Assembly (NCBI RefSeq): GCF_002000245.1
Contig: NZ_MTCM01000006.1
Span: forward strand, 62,001-126,000
Reading direction: 5' to 3'
Origin: Sphingobacterium sp. CZ-UAM
GTDB lineage: Bacteria; Bacteroidota; Bacteroidia; Sphingobacteriales; Sphingobacteriaceae
DNA length: 64,000 nucleotides
The notes under the pieces were generated by a model, which was not told the origin of the DNA, made no database searches, and saw only the letters and a list, made by a program, of their open reading frames with translations. This document shows, piece by piece, positions 42,081 through 52,611 of this stretch (position 1 is the stretch's first letter; each line of letters opens with the position of its first letter). Position numbers and translations under genes: made by a program.

Positions 42081-43841
42081 TTAATCATCCCAACCCAGAT
42101 TTTGTGTTAAAGATGTGTTTCGTTCCCGTTCCACTTGTGGGATTGGCCATGTATAAAGTTGGTCACCTCGCCAGTCATACGGTGAAACAACTCCTCCCCA
42201 TGCCTGTCTAATACCATTTCCTGTATAAAACGATGTTTCTTTCAATGTTTTCCAACGCAACTCATCAAAGTAGATAACACCTTCACACATCAATTCACGG
42301 CGGCGTTCCTCACGAATTTCTTTTCTGAGGTCCTGCTCACCTATCCCTAACGTTAATTCTCCAACTCCGGCACGTTTTCTTACCTCATTTACTTTTAACG
42401 CAGCTTCACCAGGCTTTTTCGATTCATTCAGTGCTTCTGCCCATAATAAAAGAATATCTGCATATCGCATCACAATATAATCATAAGCGCCTGCCTCTCT
42501 ATTGGGAATTCCTGGGTTAGCTCCCTCGTAAACAAACTTACGTGGGTAATAGTAAAAATTAGGGACAATATCCGTTCTCAAGTCAAACACACCTCCAAAT
42601 TCTTGCCGATACGGCCATCTAGAGGTAAACGTTTGGTCTGTCGCACCATTTGCTCCTACAAAAGTAGAATAAGGTAAAATCACGTTGCTTACTAGCCTCG
42701 GATCTCTATCTTCATAGGCTTTCTTAAGGCGTTCTTCATTACCCGTAGGCAAATACAAGGACATATCAAGCTTATTTGTAGTCCGTTTTTCAATGTTCGA
42801 TATTTCGGCGGGGGTCAAATTATTCCTTAAGAAAAACACTTCCCTTTGGCTCGGTGCCATCTGATTATAACCTGGCAGGTAATCATCCCAATTAAACTTA
42901 GACCCATCTTTACGCTGATAGCGATCTACTGCATCGGGATGTACCAAATAGGTATTCCAATTGGATCCAAAAGCTGATCGTGATCCAAATCTGAATTGAT
43001 AATCGGAGCCATACCCAGCCAAAGCTATATTTTGAATACTGAATATAATTTCAGGGCTCTGTTCGTTAGTTCCTTTAAAGAGATCGGCATAATTACCAAA
43101 TAAGGTATGTCCCATATTTTTGACTTGTTCAAAGTCCGCAATAGCTTTTGCCCATTCTTGCGTATACATATACACCTTACCGCGAAGCGCATACGCTGCA
43201 GATTTAGTCGCCCGACCAAACTCGGCTTTTCCTTTATCATAACGGTTTGGCAATAACGGCTCATTGATACAATCCGTCAGATCTTTGATAATCAGGGCCC
43301 AAACTTCTTGTTCTGTACTTCTTGGTTTATCGACCTTATCCCATTCGATTGGTTCGGTATAAATAGGTACTCCTTTATACAGCTGATTTAACCGATAGTA
43401 ATAGAACGCGCGCAAAAATTTGACTTCTGCAAGTAGTCTTGCTTTCTTTTCTGCTCCCACAGGTGACACATTGGTTATACCATAGATCGCATTATTACTG
43501 CGGTGAACCCCCTCATATAAATTTTGCCAAGTGGAGGAGAAAATACCCGATGAACTTGTTGCAGTCGCATTCATCAAGGTTGAATTGTCTCTACCTTGTA
43601 GGGTGACATAGGTATCGTATACATATAGCATTTGACCGAGGCGCAAACCTTGATATACACCATTCACACCTTGGTCTGTAAGATTTTCTGTTAGCCACAT
43701 ATTATTGGTCAATACCTGTGTTTTCGGTACGGTATCCAATAAATCCTTCTGACAAGCAGAAAATAATGTTGCTGAACCGAGAGTCAGGCCAAGCAATATT
43801 TTTTTACTCCACAAATTATATTTTTTTTTATTATTTTTCAT
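42081..43841 (-). CDS. susD: SusD/RagB-family glycan-binding lipoprotein
   Basis: A 586-residue outer-membrane lipoprotein that captures the oligosaccharide and closes over the SusC channel. The ATG at 43839-43841 is preferred (the longer frame starts with TTG inside susC); it leaves 13 bases after the susC stop. The signal ends at a lipobox SAC (Cys31). The TPR helices and C-terminal RagB/SusD domain show EVKFLRAFYYYRLNQLYKG, IVMRYADILLLWAEALNES and KEIREERRRELMCEG. It is part of a pair; the ligand is presumably the uronate polymer processed by the downstream enzymes. Confidence 0.93.
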   Translation of the reverse strand: MKNNKKKYNLWSKKILLGLTLGSATLFSACQKDLLDTVPKTQVLTNNMWLTENLTDQGVNGVYQGLRLGQMLYVYDTYVTLQGRDNSTLMNATATSSSGIFSSTWQNLYEGVHRSNNAIYGITNVSPVGAEKKARLLAEVKFLRAFYYYRLNQLYKGVPIYTEPIEWDKVDKPRSTEQEVWALIIKDLTDCINEPLLPNRYDKGKAEFGRATKSAAYALRGKVYMYTQEWAKAIADFEQVKNMGHTLFGNYADLFKGTNEQSPEIIFSIQNIALAGYGSDYQFRFGSRSAFGSNWNTYLVHPDAVDRYQRKDGSKFNWDDYLPGYNQMAPSQREVFFLRNNLTPAEISNIEKRTTNKLDMSLYLPTGNEERLKKAYEDRDPRLVSNVILPYSTFVGANGATDQTFTSRWPYRQEFGGVFDLRTDIVPNFYYYPRKFVYEGANPGIPNREAGAYDYIVMRYADILLLWAEALNESKKPGEAALKVNEVRKRAGVGELTLGIGEQDLRKEIREERRRELMCEGVIYFDELRWKTLKETSFYTGNGIRQAWGGVVSPYDWRGDQLYTWPIPQVERERNTSLTQNLGWDD

Positions 43842-43854
43842 GATCTTTCTATTT

Positions 43855-46800
43855 TTAGAATCCAATATTCAAACCAAAAGCAAACTGTTTCATTGTTGGA
43901 TATTCTGCACCCGCCCCAACTTCTGGATCTAACCCTGGAAAGTCTGTAAACATCAGTAGATTCTCGCCTGAGAAAAACACCCTTAAACTACGTACTTTGA
44001 TTTTTTCAGTTAATCTCTTATCAACCGTATAACCTACTTGTAGATTTCTAAGCTTTAAGAAATTTGCATTATACAACCAATAATCACTTGATTGATTATT
44101 TATATTCTCAGCAGAGGTGCCTAGTTTTAATCTTGGTAAATAGCCATTTTGATTGGTGCGCGGGTCATCGGGCGCTGCCGGATTATAGAAATAATGATTT
44201 TCCGCGACTCGTGTTGTCACTTGGTTTCCACTTATTAAAATATTGCTATTATAGCCATGGTCAGTCCAATAATACTGGCCACCTGCTTCTCCTGCCCAAA
44301 TCATAGACATATCAAATCCTTTATATGAAAATCCTAAATTGAAGCCGTAAATGTATTTGGGACTTGTAGACGTTCCGGTAAAATATTGATCTGCAGTATT
44401 TCCATAAATACCATCCCCATTTAAATCAGCATAAATCAAATCACCATAATACATTCTGGTCGTACCATAGCTATCACCAATTGCTTGTGAGGAAGATAAA
44501 AAGGAATAACCTGCAGCCTTCATTGCTTTTGCCCATTCATAATCCTTATCTGTTCGGATCATACCTGTTGTTGGCCCACCATTGATATCAACAGAGCCAT
44601 CTGCATTAAAATAAGTTCCATTACCCTTGTACACTTGACGCAAGTAAAACTCATCTAAACGATAATCTTCAAGTCTACGATTTACCCCTCCAGTAGATAC
44701 ATCTCCTAAGTTAGTCTGCCAAACCATTTTTCCAGATCCATCGTCTACCATCCCTTGTATCAATTTACCTTCATATTCCGTAACCCTATTTTTATTATAT
44801 GCGAAGTTGCCACCTATATTATAATGGAAATCTCCAATATTATCCCGCCAATTCAAATTGAGCTCAATACCATTGTTACGCATAGAAGCTTGATTATAAT
44901 ATGGCGGACTAGCTGTACCAGCCGTAATCGGCATCTGTGCTGTACGAATGATGTTTGAAGTTTTACGATCATATAAATTAAACTCCACAAAGACACGACG
45001 ATTTAACGTGGCAAATTCCAAACCCAACTCCTTGTTTTCAGAGTCTTCCCATTGCAATACATTATTTCCAAATCGAGACAGTCTTAGACCATTAGCCTGA
45101 GCTCCATTAAAGGAATAACCTACCTGACCATACACACCATGCCATCCATATACGTTCAGGTCATCCCCTCCATCATTACCCAGTTTACCCCATGATCCAC
45201 GAATTTTAATATCTTGCACATAAGGATTTACTGCCTTCATAAATGATTCCTTGGACAATATATACCCTAACGAAGCAGAAGGGAAAGTACCATATTTCTT
45301 ACCAAGGCCAAATTTTGAAGAACCATCTCTGCGTAAACTAAATTCGGCTAAATATTTTCCATCATAGTCGTAGCTAAAGCGCCCGAAAAAGGAACGCATT
45401 GAATTGTCAGATTCGAATCCTCCAATGCTGTTCATTTCTGTTCCTGTACCAATATTTGTAATAGTGGCGTCTATCAAACCCTTTGTTGAAGCATTAAATC
45501 CTGAATCATTATAATAAAATTCATTGTGGCCAACTAGCGCACTAATCGAATGTTTATCAATTGTGGAATTATAACGTAAAACATTATCAAAGGATTTTCG
45601 ATAAATTTTTTCATAGGATTGTCCAGTCGTCGATTGCGCAAGATTAATAGGACTGGTGATGATATTCATTGTAGAAAAATCATATCGTGGAGCTGGATCT
45701 GACCAGCTTTTCACTTCATCAAAGCGGCTCTGATAGTTAAATTTAGTCTCAAAAGTTAAACCCTTCCAAAGTTTAATATTGGCAAACAACGTTGAATTCA
45801 AACGCGTACGTTCATTGCTTCCTTTATTATCATAAAGATAGGTCAATAAGTTATTTAATTGAGAGGATTCGCCCGAACTCAGAACTGCCCCTCCAAATTT
45901 CCCATCATACATCGGATAAATTCCCGGGGTAGTTTGACGCAAATAATTATAAAGGTTCGCATCCGAAGCCATAGAACGATCTTCTTTAACAACAAATGTT
46001 TGTGTACCAACCGTTAAAAAGTTCGTAATATCAGTTTCCAAGTTGACCCGTCCTTCATATCGTTTCATTCCCGTGTTGTGCATAATACCAGGATTATCCT
46101 GTATTCTTCCAGACAGGTTATATCGGATCTTATCACTTCCCCCCAATACACTTACATTATGACTCTTAAGCCAGCCATTCTCATAAATCCAATCACCCCA
46201 ATTGGTATTTGGGTATGCGACGTAATTTGGCGTACCCTGTGGAGTCAAACCATTTGGATCTGCGTTAGCTGCTGTCCAAGCATCAATAGCACTTTGGGTG
46301 TAAGGACCTTTTTCGCCAATATTTTCAGCCGCTTCTTGGAACAAAAGCATATGCTTCAGATAATCGCTTTGAAATACAGGTTTGACACTCGGTGTCGTAC
46401 GGGAAAACAAACCTGAGTATTTTATTTGCGGAGCTTGTCCACCCTTTCCTTTTTTTGTTGTAATTAATATAACACCATTTGCTGCCCGCGCACCATATAT
46501 CGCTGCAGATGAAGCATCCTTTAATACTGATATCGTTTCGATGTCTTCTGGATTTACCGCGTCCATTACCCCCTGAATACCGTCAATAATCACCAAAGCA
46601 TCATTATTGTTCATGGTACCTGTGCCACGTACGCGAATGGTTGCTCCATCACTACCAGGCTTACCATTACCAACTTTCACCTGAACACCAGCAGCGAGCC
46701 CCGACAAGGCAGAGGATACATTCGTCACAGCCCTACTCTCCAGTTTTTTTCCATCGATAGTTGCAACAGAACCCAATAGTTTGGATTTCTTCTGTTGCCC

Positions 46801-47133
46801 ATATCCGACAACAACAACTTCATCAAGTGCCGAATTGCCACTCTCCATCGTGACATTAACTATTTTGCGATTGTTTAACACTATCTCTTGGTTTTGATAG
46901 CCCACATAAGAGATTACTAGCGTAGCATTAGGGTTAACGGACAAGGAATAGGTTCCCGATGCATTTGTAGAGGTCGAGATCGTCCCTCCTTTCTCTCGAA
47001 TTGTAACACCTGATAATGGTGTTCCCTGACTGTCTTTGATTTGTCCCGTTACATTTATTTTCTGCTGGGCATGAACTGCACCTACAGAAAACAAAGTCAT
47101 CGCGGACAATCCAATTGCGTAAAACTTAGCCAT
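43855..47133 (-). CDS. susC: SusC/RagA-family TonB-dependent transporter
   Basis: A 1092-residue outer-membrane importer. A signal peptide ends VHAQ (about residue 23), followed by the carboxypeptidase-D-like domain (NVTGQIKDSQGTPLSGVTIR), the plug (VVVGYGQQKKSKLLGSVATI; GTGTMNNNDALVIIDG; SVLKDASSAAIYGARAANGV) and the 22-strand barrel ending FAFGLNIGF. No N-terminal STN signalling domain is present, which fits control by the adjacent hybrid two-component system rather than by an anti-sigma factor. It heads the operon. Confidence 0.95.
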   Translation of the reverse strand: MAKFYAIGLSAMTLFSVGAVHAQQKINVTGQIKDSQGTPLSGVTIREKGGTISTSTNASGTYSLSVNPNATLVISYVGYQNQEIVLNNRKIVNVTMESGNSALDEVVVVGYGQQKKSKLLGSVATIDGKKLESRAVTNVSSALSGLAAGVQVKVGNGKPGSDGATIRVRGTGTMNNNDALVIIDGIQGVMDAVNPEDIETISVLKDASSAAIYGARAANGVILITTKKGKGGQAPQIKYSGLFSRTTPSVKPVFQSDYLKHMLLFQEAAENIGEKGPYTQSAIDAWTAANADPNGLTPQGTPNYVAYPNTNWGDWIYENGWLKSHNVSVLGGSDKIRYNLSGRIQDNPGIMHNTGMKRYEGRVNLETDITNFLTVGTQTFVVKEDRSMASDANLYNYLRQTTPGIYPMYDGKFGGAVLSSGESSQLNNLLTYLYDNKGSNERTRLNSTLFANIKLWKGLTFETKFNYQSRFDEVKSWSDPAPRYDFSTMNIITSPINLAQSTTGQSYEKIYRKSFDNVLRYNSTIDKHSISALVGHNEFYYNDSGFNASTKGLIDATITNIGTGTEMNSIGGFESDNSMRSFFGRFSYDYDGKYLAEFSLRRDGSSKFGLGKKYGTFPSASLGYILSKESFMKAVNPYVQDIKIRGSWGKLGNDGGDDLNVYGWHGVYGQVGYSFNGAQANGLRLSRFGNNVLQWEDSENKELGLEFATLNRRVFVEFNLYDRKTSNIIRTAQMPITAGTASPPYYNQASMRNNGIELNLNWRDNIGDFHYNIGGNFAYNKNRVTEYEGKLIQGMVDDGSGKMVWQTNLGDVSTGGVNRRLEDYRLDEFYLRQVYKGNGTYFNADGSVDINGGPTTGMIRTDKDYEWAKAMKAAGYSFLSSSQAIGDSYGTTRMYYGDLIYADLNGDGIYGNTADQYFTGTSTSPKYIYGFNLGFSYKGFDMSMIWAGEAGGQYYWTDHGYNSNILISGNQVTTRVAENHYFYNPAAPDDPRTNQNGYLPRLKLGTSAENINNQSSDYWLYNANFLKLRNLQVGYTVDKRLTEKIKVRSLRVFFSGENLLMFTDFPGLDPEVGAGAEYPTMKQFAFGLNIGF

Positions 47134-47242
47134 ACTTAGGAAATTGGTTTTATAATTAAAAATGGTTACTTAACTATGTCAAAATTGAGCAAGAACAACT
47201 ATTTAGTAGGGTGATTTTTATAAATATTAAGGGGTAAAATCT

Positions 47243-47250
47243 TAAATTTG
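47243..47250 (+). promoter_or_regulatory. Probable -7 box of the HTCS gene
   Basis: TAAATTTG fits TAnnTTTG and lies 22 bases before the ATG at 47273. The 139-base divergent gap between susC and this gene should also hold the HTCS binding site for susC. Confidence 0.4.
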
Positions 47251-47272
47251 ATGTTGTAAACCCTATTTATCT

Positions 47273-50200
47273 ATGAATTTTCCAGTAAAACAGATCCAAA
47301 ACATGGTCATTATTGTATGGCTACTTTGTCCATTTTTGTCCTGTTTCGCCCAGAGCTTCAGTTTTGAAACACTGACACAGGATAATGTCCTGGACAAACA
47401 GGCGGTACTGACAATTGCTCAGGATAGACAGGGAAAACTCTGGTTTGGCGGGGGAAGCAACCTATTTATATACGACTCCAGAAATGTGACGAATGTCTTA
47501 GTTTCTGATTCAATTTTCAAAAATGTAGATTACATCAATAAGATTAATATCAATGCAAGGAATGATCTTTTTATCGCAACCGCAACGAAGATCTTCATTT
47601 TTAATATCGACAAAAGAAAACCTGTCTACCAACGAAACAAACCATTTACTTCCCCTTTAGTGATTCATGATATTTATGTTCAAGATGAACGGACGATCCT
47701 CTGTGGCAATAAGGGACTTTATCTTGTCACACCTTTAGGAAATTCCTACAGCATACAACCGATCCTGACCCGCAGCCATGTCCAAGCTATTATAGCTATT
47801 GATTCGACAACATATGCAATTGCCAGCGATAGCGGTATTGAATTCTGTACACTCAAAGAGAATAAAATAATACGCATCGAGCGTATCTCATTACCACTAA
47901 AAGATCAGGGTATTGTCAGCTCTTTGTATTATCAAAATGGCCTATTATGGATAGGAACAAAACTGCAGGGCTTACTTCAATATCGACTATCGAACAAGCA
48001 CTGGCAGCATATTCACGAGGCCAACAGCAACCTTTTGAGTAATAATATTCGAAAAATCAATAAAGGCCCTAATAACACCTTGTTGCTGGGCACACTAAAG
48101 GGACTTTCTGTTTTTACGGGTAGTACAACTTTTACTAATTACAAACACAACACTTTGGTGCCGCATTCGTTAAGCCAAAATTCCATTTATGATATATTTG
48201 TTGACGATCAGCAAATTATTTGGTTAGGCACTTATTTTGGAGGGATCAACGCTATTTATCCGAACATGGTTCCCCTGCATGTATATTCAAGTCGGGGTTC
48301 GTCTCAAAACAGGCTAAATAGTGATATTGTTGGTAGTTTTGCAGAGTCTCAAGATGCTTATTGGATTGGAACCGAGGAGGAGGGAATAAATTTTTTGGAT
48401 AAAAAGACAGGAACAATACAGTCCCTACCTCAACTATCACGGTCCAATCTGGTCAAGGATCTGTCCATACGCAACAACCTCCTCTATGCGGCGCAACATG
48501 GCGGTGGCTACTCCATCATTGATGTAACGACCAAAACTGCGCGCCATTTCCTATTGGACAAGAATCCCCTTCATTTAAAAAATAATATCTATAGCATCTA
48601 CGCCGGAATAGACAATTATCTTTACCTGGGCACAAATGCAGGTTTATATATTGTACCTCCCGGGAAACCCGCATATCCCATCAAAGAGCTTTCTACTACA
48701 TTAACGGATATCCAAGCGGATAACAAGAATTGTGTTTATTTTCTATTAGGAGGGAAGATTTACAAACAAGATCCCGCGACAAAAGTGATTCGACTTTTTA
48801 CCGATCCAAAATTATCCATTCAAGGATTTTATGTCCACCCTGATGGTGATATCTGGTTTACAACTGCAACGGGATTGTATCGTTGGGGCGATAGCAGACC
48901 GCTGGCTCATTTTCACAATAACACGCTAGGCTGGCCTATTATAATCGACAAACATTTTTGGATCAGCAGCAAAAATGGGCTAATTTTCTTCGATCCAGCG
49001 ACAAAGTTTCATACTGTTCTCAATCAGTACGACGATCTTCCCGTTAAAAATATGCAAGGAGCTAAGGTTTATAGCAGCAAAGCTGGTGTTTTATTCGTGA
49101 CAACATTGAACGGTTTGGTTTCGATCGACACCCGCAGAATCACTTTCAATCAGAAAAAACCAAGTGTGCTTTTTAGAAATATATTTCTTGAAGATACTCC
49201 CTTAAACTATGGCCGTATTCAGAAAAGTGATAAGCCCAATGATTATCAGTTGCAATTGCGTTATGACGAGAATTTTATCACCGTTAATTTTTCAAGCTCC
49301 AATTTTATCAAGCCCCAGAAAAATAGATATCGCTATAAACTAGAAGGTTTTGATAAAGATTGGATAGAAACGAGCACCCCGAGTGTCAGGTATACCAATA
49401 TACCTGAAGGACAACATACACTTACAGTATATGCCAGCAATAACGATGGTATCTGGAGCAGCACGCCGCTGCAAATACACATCGATATAAAACCACCTAT
49501 CTGGAGAACCTGGTGGGCTTACCTGTTATACGCAGGGATCTTTACATTGGGAGTGCACTTTGTTATTCAATTTGTCGTTGAACGCCAAATGCTGATCAAT
49601 TCAGAACGGGAACAGGAAAAGAAAATTAAATTCTTCACACAGATTTCGCACGAGATACGTACACCATTAACACTGATCACTGCGCCATTGGATGAAATCA
49701 TCAGCGAAACTGCCAACTTATCCTCTACTCAATCGAAAATAAAACGGATTAAAAAGAATGCGGCTAAGCTATTGGGGGTTGTTAACGAACTGCTTGATTT
49801 CAAAAAATTTGATGACAAACACTTTATCTTGAAACGGAACGATATCCCTTTCAGGGAATATATTGAAGATACATTCTATCTCCTCAATGATCTTGCACAG
49901 CATAAACATATCAATTATTATATCCGACAATTGGATGCAGTAGGTTTACAGTCTGTAGACGCTGTTCAATTTGACAAAGTCATGTTCAATCTATTGTCAA
50001 ATGCCATCAAATACACTCCTGAATATGGCACAGTTTATCTTGAACTGCTGGAGAACGGAGACAGCGTCATTATCAACATTGTTGATAACGGGATCGGCAT
50101 TGCCACAGATAGTCAATTCAAGATCTTTGAGGAATATTATCGGGAAGAACAAGCAAGCGACAGTATAGGTACTGGTATCGGGTTAGCCTTAACCAAACAG

Positions 50201-51133
50201 ATTGTCCTACAGCATCAGGGTGAAATCCGTTGCTTTACGCTAGAAGATGAAAAAGAAGAATGGACGGTGTTCAGCCTACGCTTACCAAAGCACTCGAAAA
50301 CCCACATATCCTCTCCTACTGATTCCCCAGTAACCGTAATTGATGAATCCAATTTTTCAGAACCGGCTGTCTTGGATAGATCTTTGCAACAAACTCTTCT
50401 CATTGTAGAAGACAATAAAGAGCTCCTCGACACCATCGTCCATTTATTTCAGGAGAGTTATAACATCATCACGGCTCTCAATGGAGAAGATGCCCTATCA
50501 AAAGCGCAAGAATATATACCAGATCTGATTTTATCCGATCTAATGATGCCTTATATGAATGGAGCTCAATTATGTCAGGCGGTAAAGACAAACATCGCAA
50601 CCAGCCATATTCCTGTTATCTTATTGACAGCAGTGACAGACAGTGACTCTCAGACACAGGCTCTGCAATATGGAGCTAACATCTATTTAACAAAACCTTT
50701 TGACAATAGACTGCTGTTCCTATCTGTACAGAACCTCATCGCAATCAGTCATAAAAAGAGTAGGGAATTTCAGGTTAAAAAAACAGATTTCGACAATGAA
50801 CTAGATGCCCAATTTATTGCAACGTTGGATAAACTGATTGAAGATAATATGCAGTCGGATGACTTTGATGTGAACTTTATCTCCCGAAAGATGGGAATGA
50901 GTACACCTATTATTTACCGAAAGCTGCGCGCAATATCCAGCCTATCTATCAATAACTATGTCAAGATGTACCGGCTTAATAAAGCTAAGGAGTTGTTAAA
51001 GTCCTCAATGAATGTCAGTGAAGTCGCCTATGCTGTTGGATTTTCTGAACGAAAGTATTTTAGCAGGGAGTTCAAGAAACAATTTGGGTATAACCCTTCG
51101 GAACAGCTAGCCGATTCTCGCGAAGATAACTAA
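47273..51133 (+). CDS. Hybrid two-component system sensor/regulator (HTCS)
   Basis: A 1286-residue single-chain regulator of the PUL. In order: signal peptide (ending CFAQ, about residue 27); two seven-bladed reg_prop propellers (about 35-680) that bind the inducing oligosaccharide in the periplasm; a Y_Y_Y domain (about 690-755); a membrane helix (about 763-785); HisKA with phospho-accepting His793 in QISHEIRTPLTL; HATPase (NLLSNAIKYTPEYG; GTGIGLALTKQ); a receiver with phospho-acceptor Asp1089 in ILSDLMMPYMNG; and an AraC-type DNA-binding domain (about 1180-1280). It is divergent from susC, the usual arrangement. Confidence 0.95.
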   Translation: MNFPVKQIQNMVIIVWLLCPFLSCFAQSFSFETLTQDNVLDKQAVLTIAQDRQGKLWFGGGSNLFIYDSRNVTNVLVSDSIFKNVDYINKININARNDLFIATATKIFIFNIDKRKPVYQRNKPFTSPLVIHDIYVQDERTILCGNKGLYLVTPLGNSYSIQPILTRSHVQAIIAIDSTTYAIASDSGIEFCTLKENKIIRIERISLPLKDQGIVSSLYYQNGLLWIGTKLQGLLQYRLSNKHWQHIHEANSNLLSNNIRKINKGPNNTLLLGTLKGLSVFTGSTTFTNYKHNTLVPHSLSQNSIYDIFVDDQQIIWLGTYFGGINAIYPNMVPLHVYSSRGSSQNRLNSDIVGSFAESQDAYWIGTEEEGINFLDKKTGTIQSLPQLSRSNLVKDLSIRNNLLYAAQHGGGYSIIDVTTKTARHFLLDKNPLHLKNNIYSIYAGIDNYLYLGTNAGLYIVPPGKPAYPIKELSTTLTDIQADNKNCVYFLLGGKIYKQDPATKVIRLFTDPKLSIQGFYVHPDGDIWFTTATGLYRWGDSRPLAHFHNNTLGWPIIIDKHFWISSKNGLIFFDPATKFHTVLNQYDDLPVKNMQGAKVYSSKAGVLFVTTLNGLVSIDTRRITFNQKKPSVLFRNIFLEDTPLNYGRIQKSDKPNDYQLQLRYDENFITVNFSSSNFIKPQKNRYRYKLEGFDKDWIETSTPSVRYTNIPEGQHTLTVYASNNDGIWSSTPLQIHIDIKPPIWRTWWAYLLYAGIFTLGVHFVIQFVVERQMLINSEREQEKKIKFFTQISHEIRTPLTLITAPLDEIISETANLSSTQSKIKRIKKNAAKLLGVVNELLDFKKFDDKHFILKRNDIPFREYIEDTFYLLNDLAQHKHINYYIRQLDAVGLQSVDAVQFDKVMFNLLSNAIKYTPEYGTVYLELLENGDSVIINIVDNGIGIATDSQFKIFEEYYREEQASDSIGTGIGLALTKQIVLQHQGEIRCFTLEDEKEEWTVFSLRLPKHSKTHISSPTDSPVTVIDESNFSEPAVLDRSLQQTLLIVEDNKELLDTIVHLFQESYNIITALNGEDALSKAQEYIPDLILSDLMMPYMNGAQLCQAVKTNIATSHIPVILLTAVTDSDSQTQALQYGANIYLTKPFDNRLLFLSVQNLIAISHKKSREFQVKKTDFDNELDAQFIATLDKLIEDNMQSDDFDVNFISRKMGMSTPIIYRKLRAISSLSINNYVKMYRLNKAKELLKSSMNVSEVAYAVGFSERKYFSREFKKQFGYNPSEQLADSREDN

Positions 51134-51240
51134 AATACCGAACCCTAAAATAAAGGGATGAACAAAATTGGGCAAACCAATTGCGCCTATAAGGGCACTA
51201 TTACATTCACTAGCCGAAAAGAGCCTAGGGCAACGCGAAT

Positions 51241-51278
51241 AAAAAAAACAGGGGCGTCCGAACTAGACTTCCCCTGTT
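51241..51278 (-). terminator. Terminator of the second GH88 gene
   Basis: AACAGGGG pairs with CCCCTGTT across a 16-base loop, followed on the minus strand by a run of eight T. It lies 27 bases past the GH88 stop, in the gap shared with the HTCS gene. Confidence 0.75.
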
Positions 51279-51304
51279 AATATGACCTTAAATCTTTATT
51301 GAAT

Positions 51305-52555
51305 TTATTTAGCGATTTCTTTAATTATGGGTTCGCCATCCAAGAGTCTTTTATAACGGATCAATGCTTCCACATAATAATAGTCGGCATAGGTTAATGG
51401 TACATCAACTTCCGAATTTAAAGGAAGCGCCCCTACACTATGCTGAAGAATATAGCCTCCGTTTTGTCCGTAGGGAGCCAAATAAGGTGCTTGCGATAGA
51501 TTTTTAATTATTGTCTCGCCCTTGTCGAGGTAAAGTGCCGACTCACTGCCTTTAGTATATTGCGAAAGCTCCAGTAAGGCCGAAGCATACAACGCAGCAG
51601 CAGAAACGTCCCTTAGATCTTTATTCGGATACATTTTATCAGACGCTGCAATCTTATCCTTATCAAAGTCCCAGTAAGGAATCAGATCGGATGGTAAATT
51701 TGGATTATCAAGAATATATTTCGCTATCTGCTGAGCCTGCTTTAAAAACTCTTTTTTCTTGGTTTCACGGTACATCATCGTATAACCGTATAGGGCCCAA
51801 CCCTGTCCCCGGGACCAGGCTGACTCGTCAAATGCACCTTGATGTGTCTTTTTGGATCGTACTTTGCCGGTATTCTTATCGTAGTCGATCACATGGTAAG
51901 AACTATAATCTTTCCGGAAATGGTTTTTTAATGTAGTTTCAGCATGGGTGACCGCAATATCATAGTATTTTTTATCCCCTGTTATTCTGGATACCTGAGT
52001 CAAAAATTCCAGGTTCATCATATTGTCTATAATAACAGGGTAATCCCAAGAGCCGTGATCCCATGAACGGATGGTTTTTGTCTTTTGACTATAACGTGAT
52101 GCCAATGAATTGGCCCCAGTTGTTAAAACCGGCTTATATTGTTGCGTGTTCCCAGTCAACCGAAGGGCGTTTCCAAAGCTACAGAATAACATAAAGCCCA
52201 GATCATGCGTCCCTTTGTTATTCTTTTCCTTTTCCAGATAGGTTAATTTAGCCTCCGCTTTCTTTAATAGGTCCTGATCTTTGGTTCCTTCATATAGATA
52301 AAATAAAGTTCCTGGATAGAATCCCGAACACCACCAGCTTGATGACGAAAAAACCTCCTTGCCATTTTCAAATGTTTTCGGAAACTTATCCGCTGGGGTT
52401 TCCTTATCCAAAACTTTAATCTGTCTGGCGGCTGCGTCAAGCTGCTGTTGTACAAAATCATTCGACAGTTTCAGTTTTGCCGTTTGAGCCTGAGCCAGGG
52501 TACACGTCCCCATTGCAGCCCATAAAATCATAAAAATTTGCTTTTTAAGTTTCAT
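51305..52555 (-). CDS. GH88 unsaturated glucuronyl hydrolase, second copy (Sec-exported)
   Basis: A 416-residue paralogue of the protein at 39206-40480. The signal peptide ends AQAQ (about residue 24) with no lipobox, so it should be free in the periplasm. The catalytic Asp118 (THDLGF) and Asp177 (VIIDNMMNLEF) are kept. It is close enough to the first copy (long shared blocks such as KEKNNKGTHDLGFML) to be a local duplication, probably specialised for product length or sugar at the +1 site. It follows the GH95-like gene by 56 bases. Confidence 0.9.
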   Translation of the reverse strand: MKLKKQIFMILWAAMGTCTLAQAQTAKLKLSNDFVQQQLDAAARQIKVLDKETPADKFPKTFENGKEVFSSSSWWCSGFYPGTLFYLYEGTKDQDLLKKAEAKLTYLEKEKNNKGTHDLGFMLFCSFGNALRLTGNTQQYKPVLTTGANSLASRYSQKTKTIRSWDHGSWDYPVIIDNMMNLEFLTQVSRITGDKKYYDIAVTHAETTLKNHFRKDYSSYHVIDYDKNTGKVRSKKTHQGAFDESAWSRGQGWALYGYTMMYRETKKKEFLKQAQQIAKYILDNPNLPSDLIPYWDFDKDKIAASDKMYPNKDLRDVSAAALYASALLELSQYTKGSESALYLDKGETIIKNLSQAPYLAPYGQNGGYILQHSVGALPLNSEVDVPLTYADYYYVEALIRYKRLLDGEPIIKEIAK

Positions 52556-52611
52556 TATTTTTTATTCCCTTTTATTCGTTATCATTTTTAATATTGCTGT
52601 GCGTAACTTTA

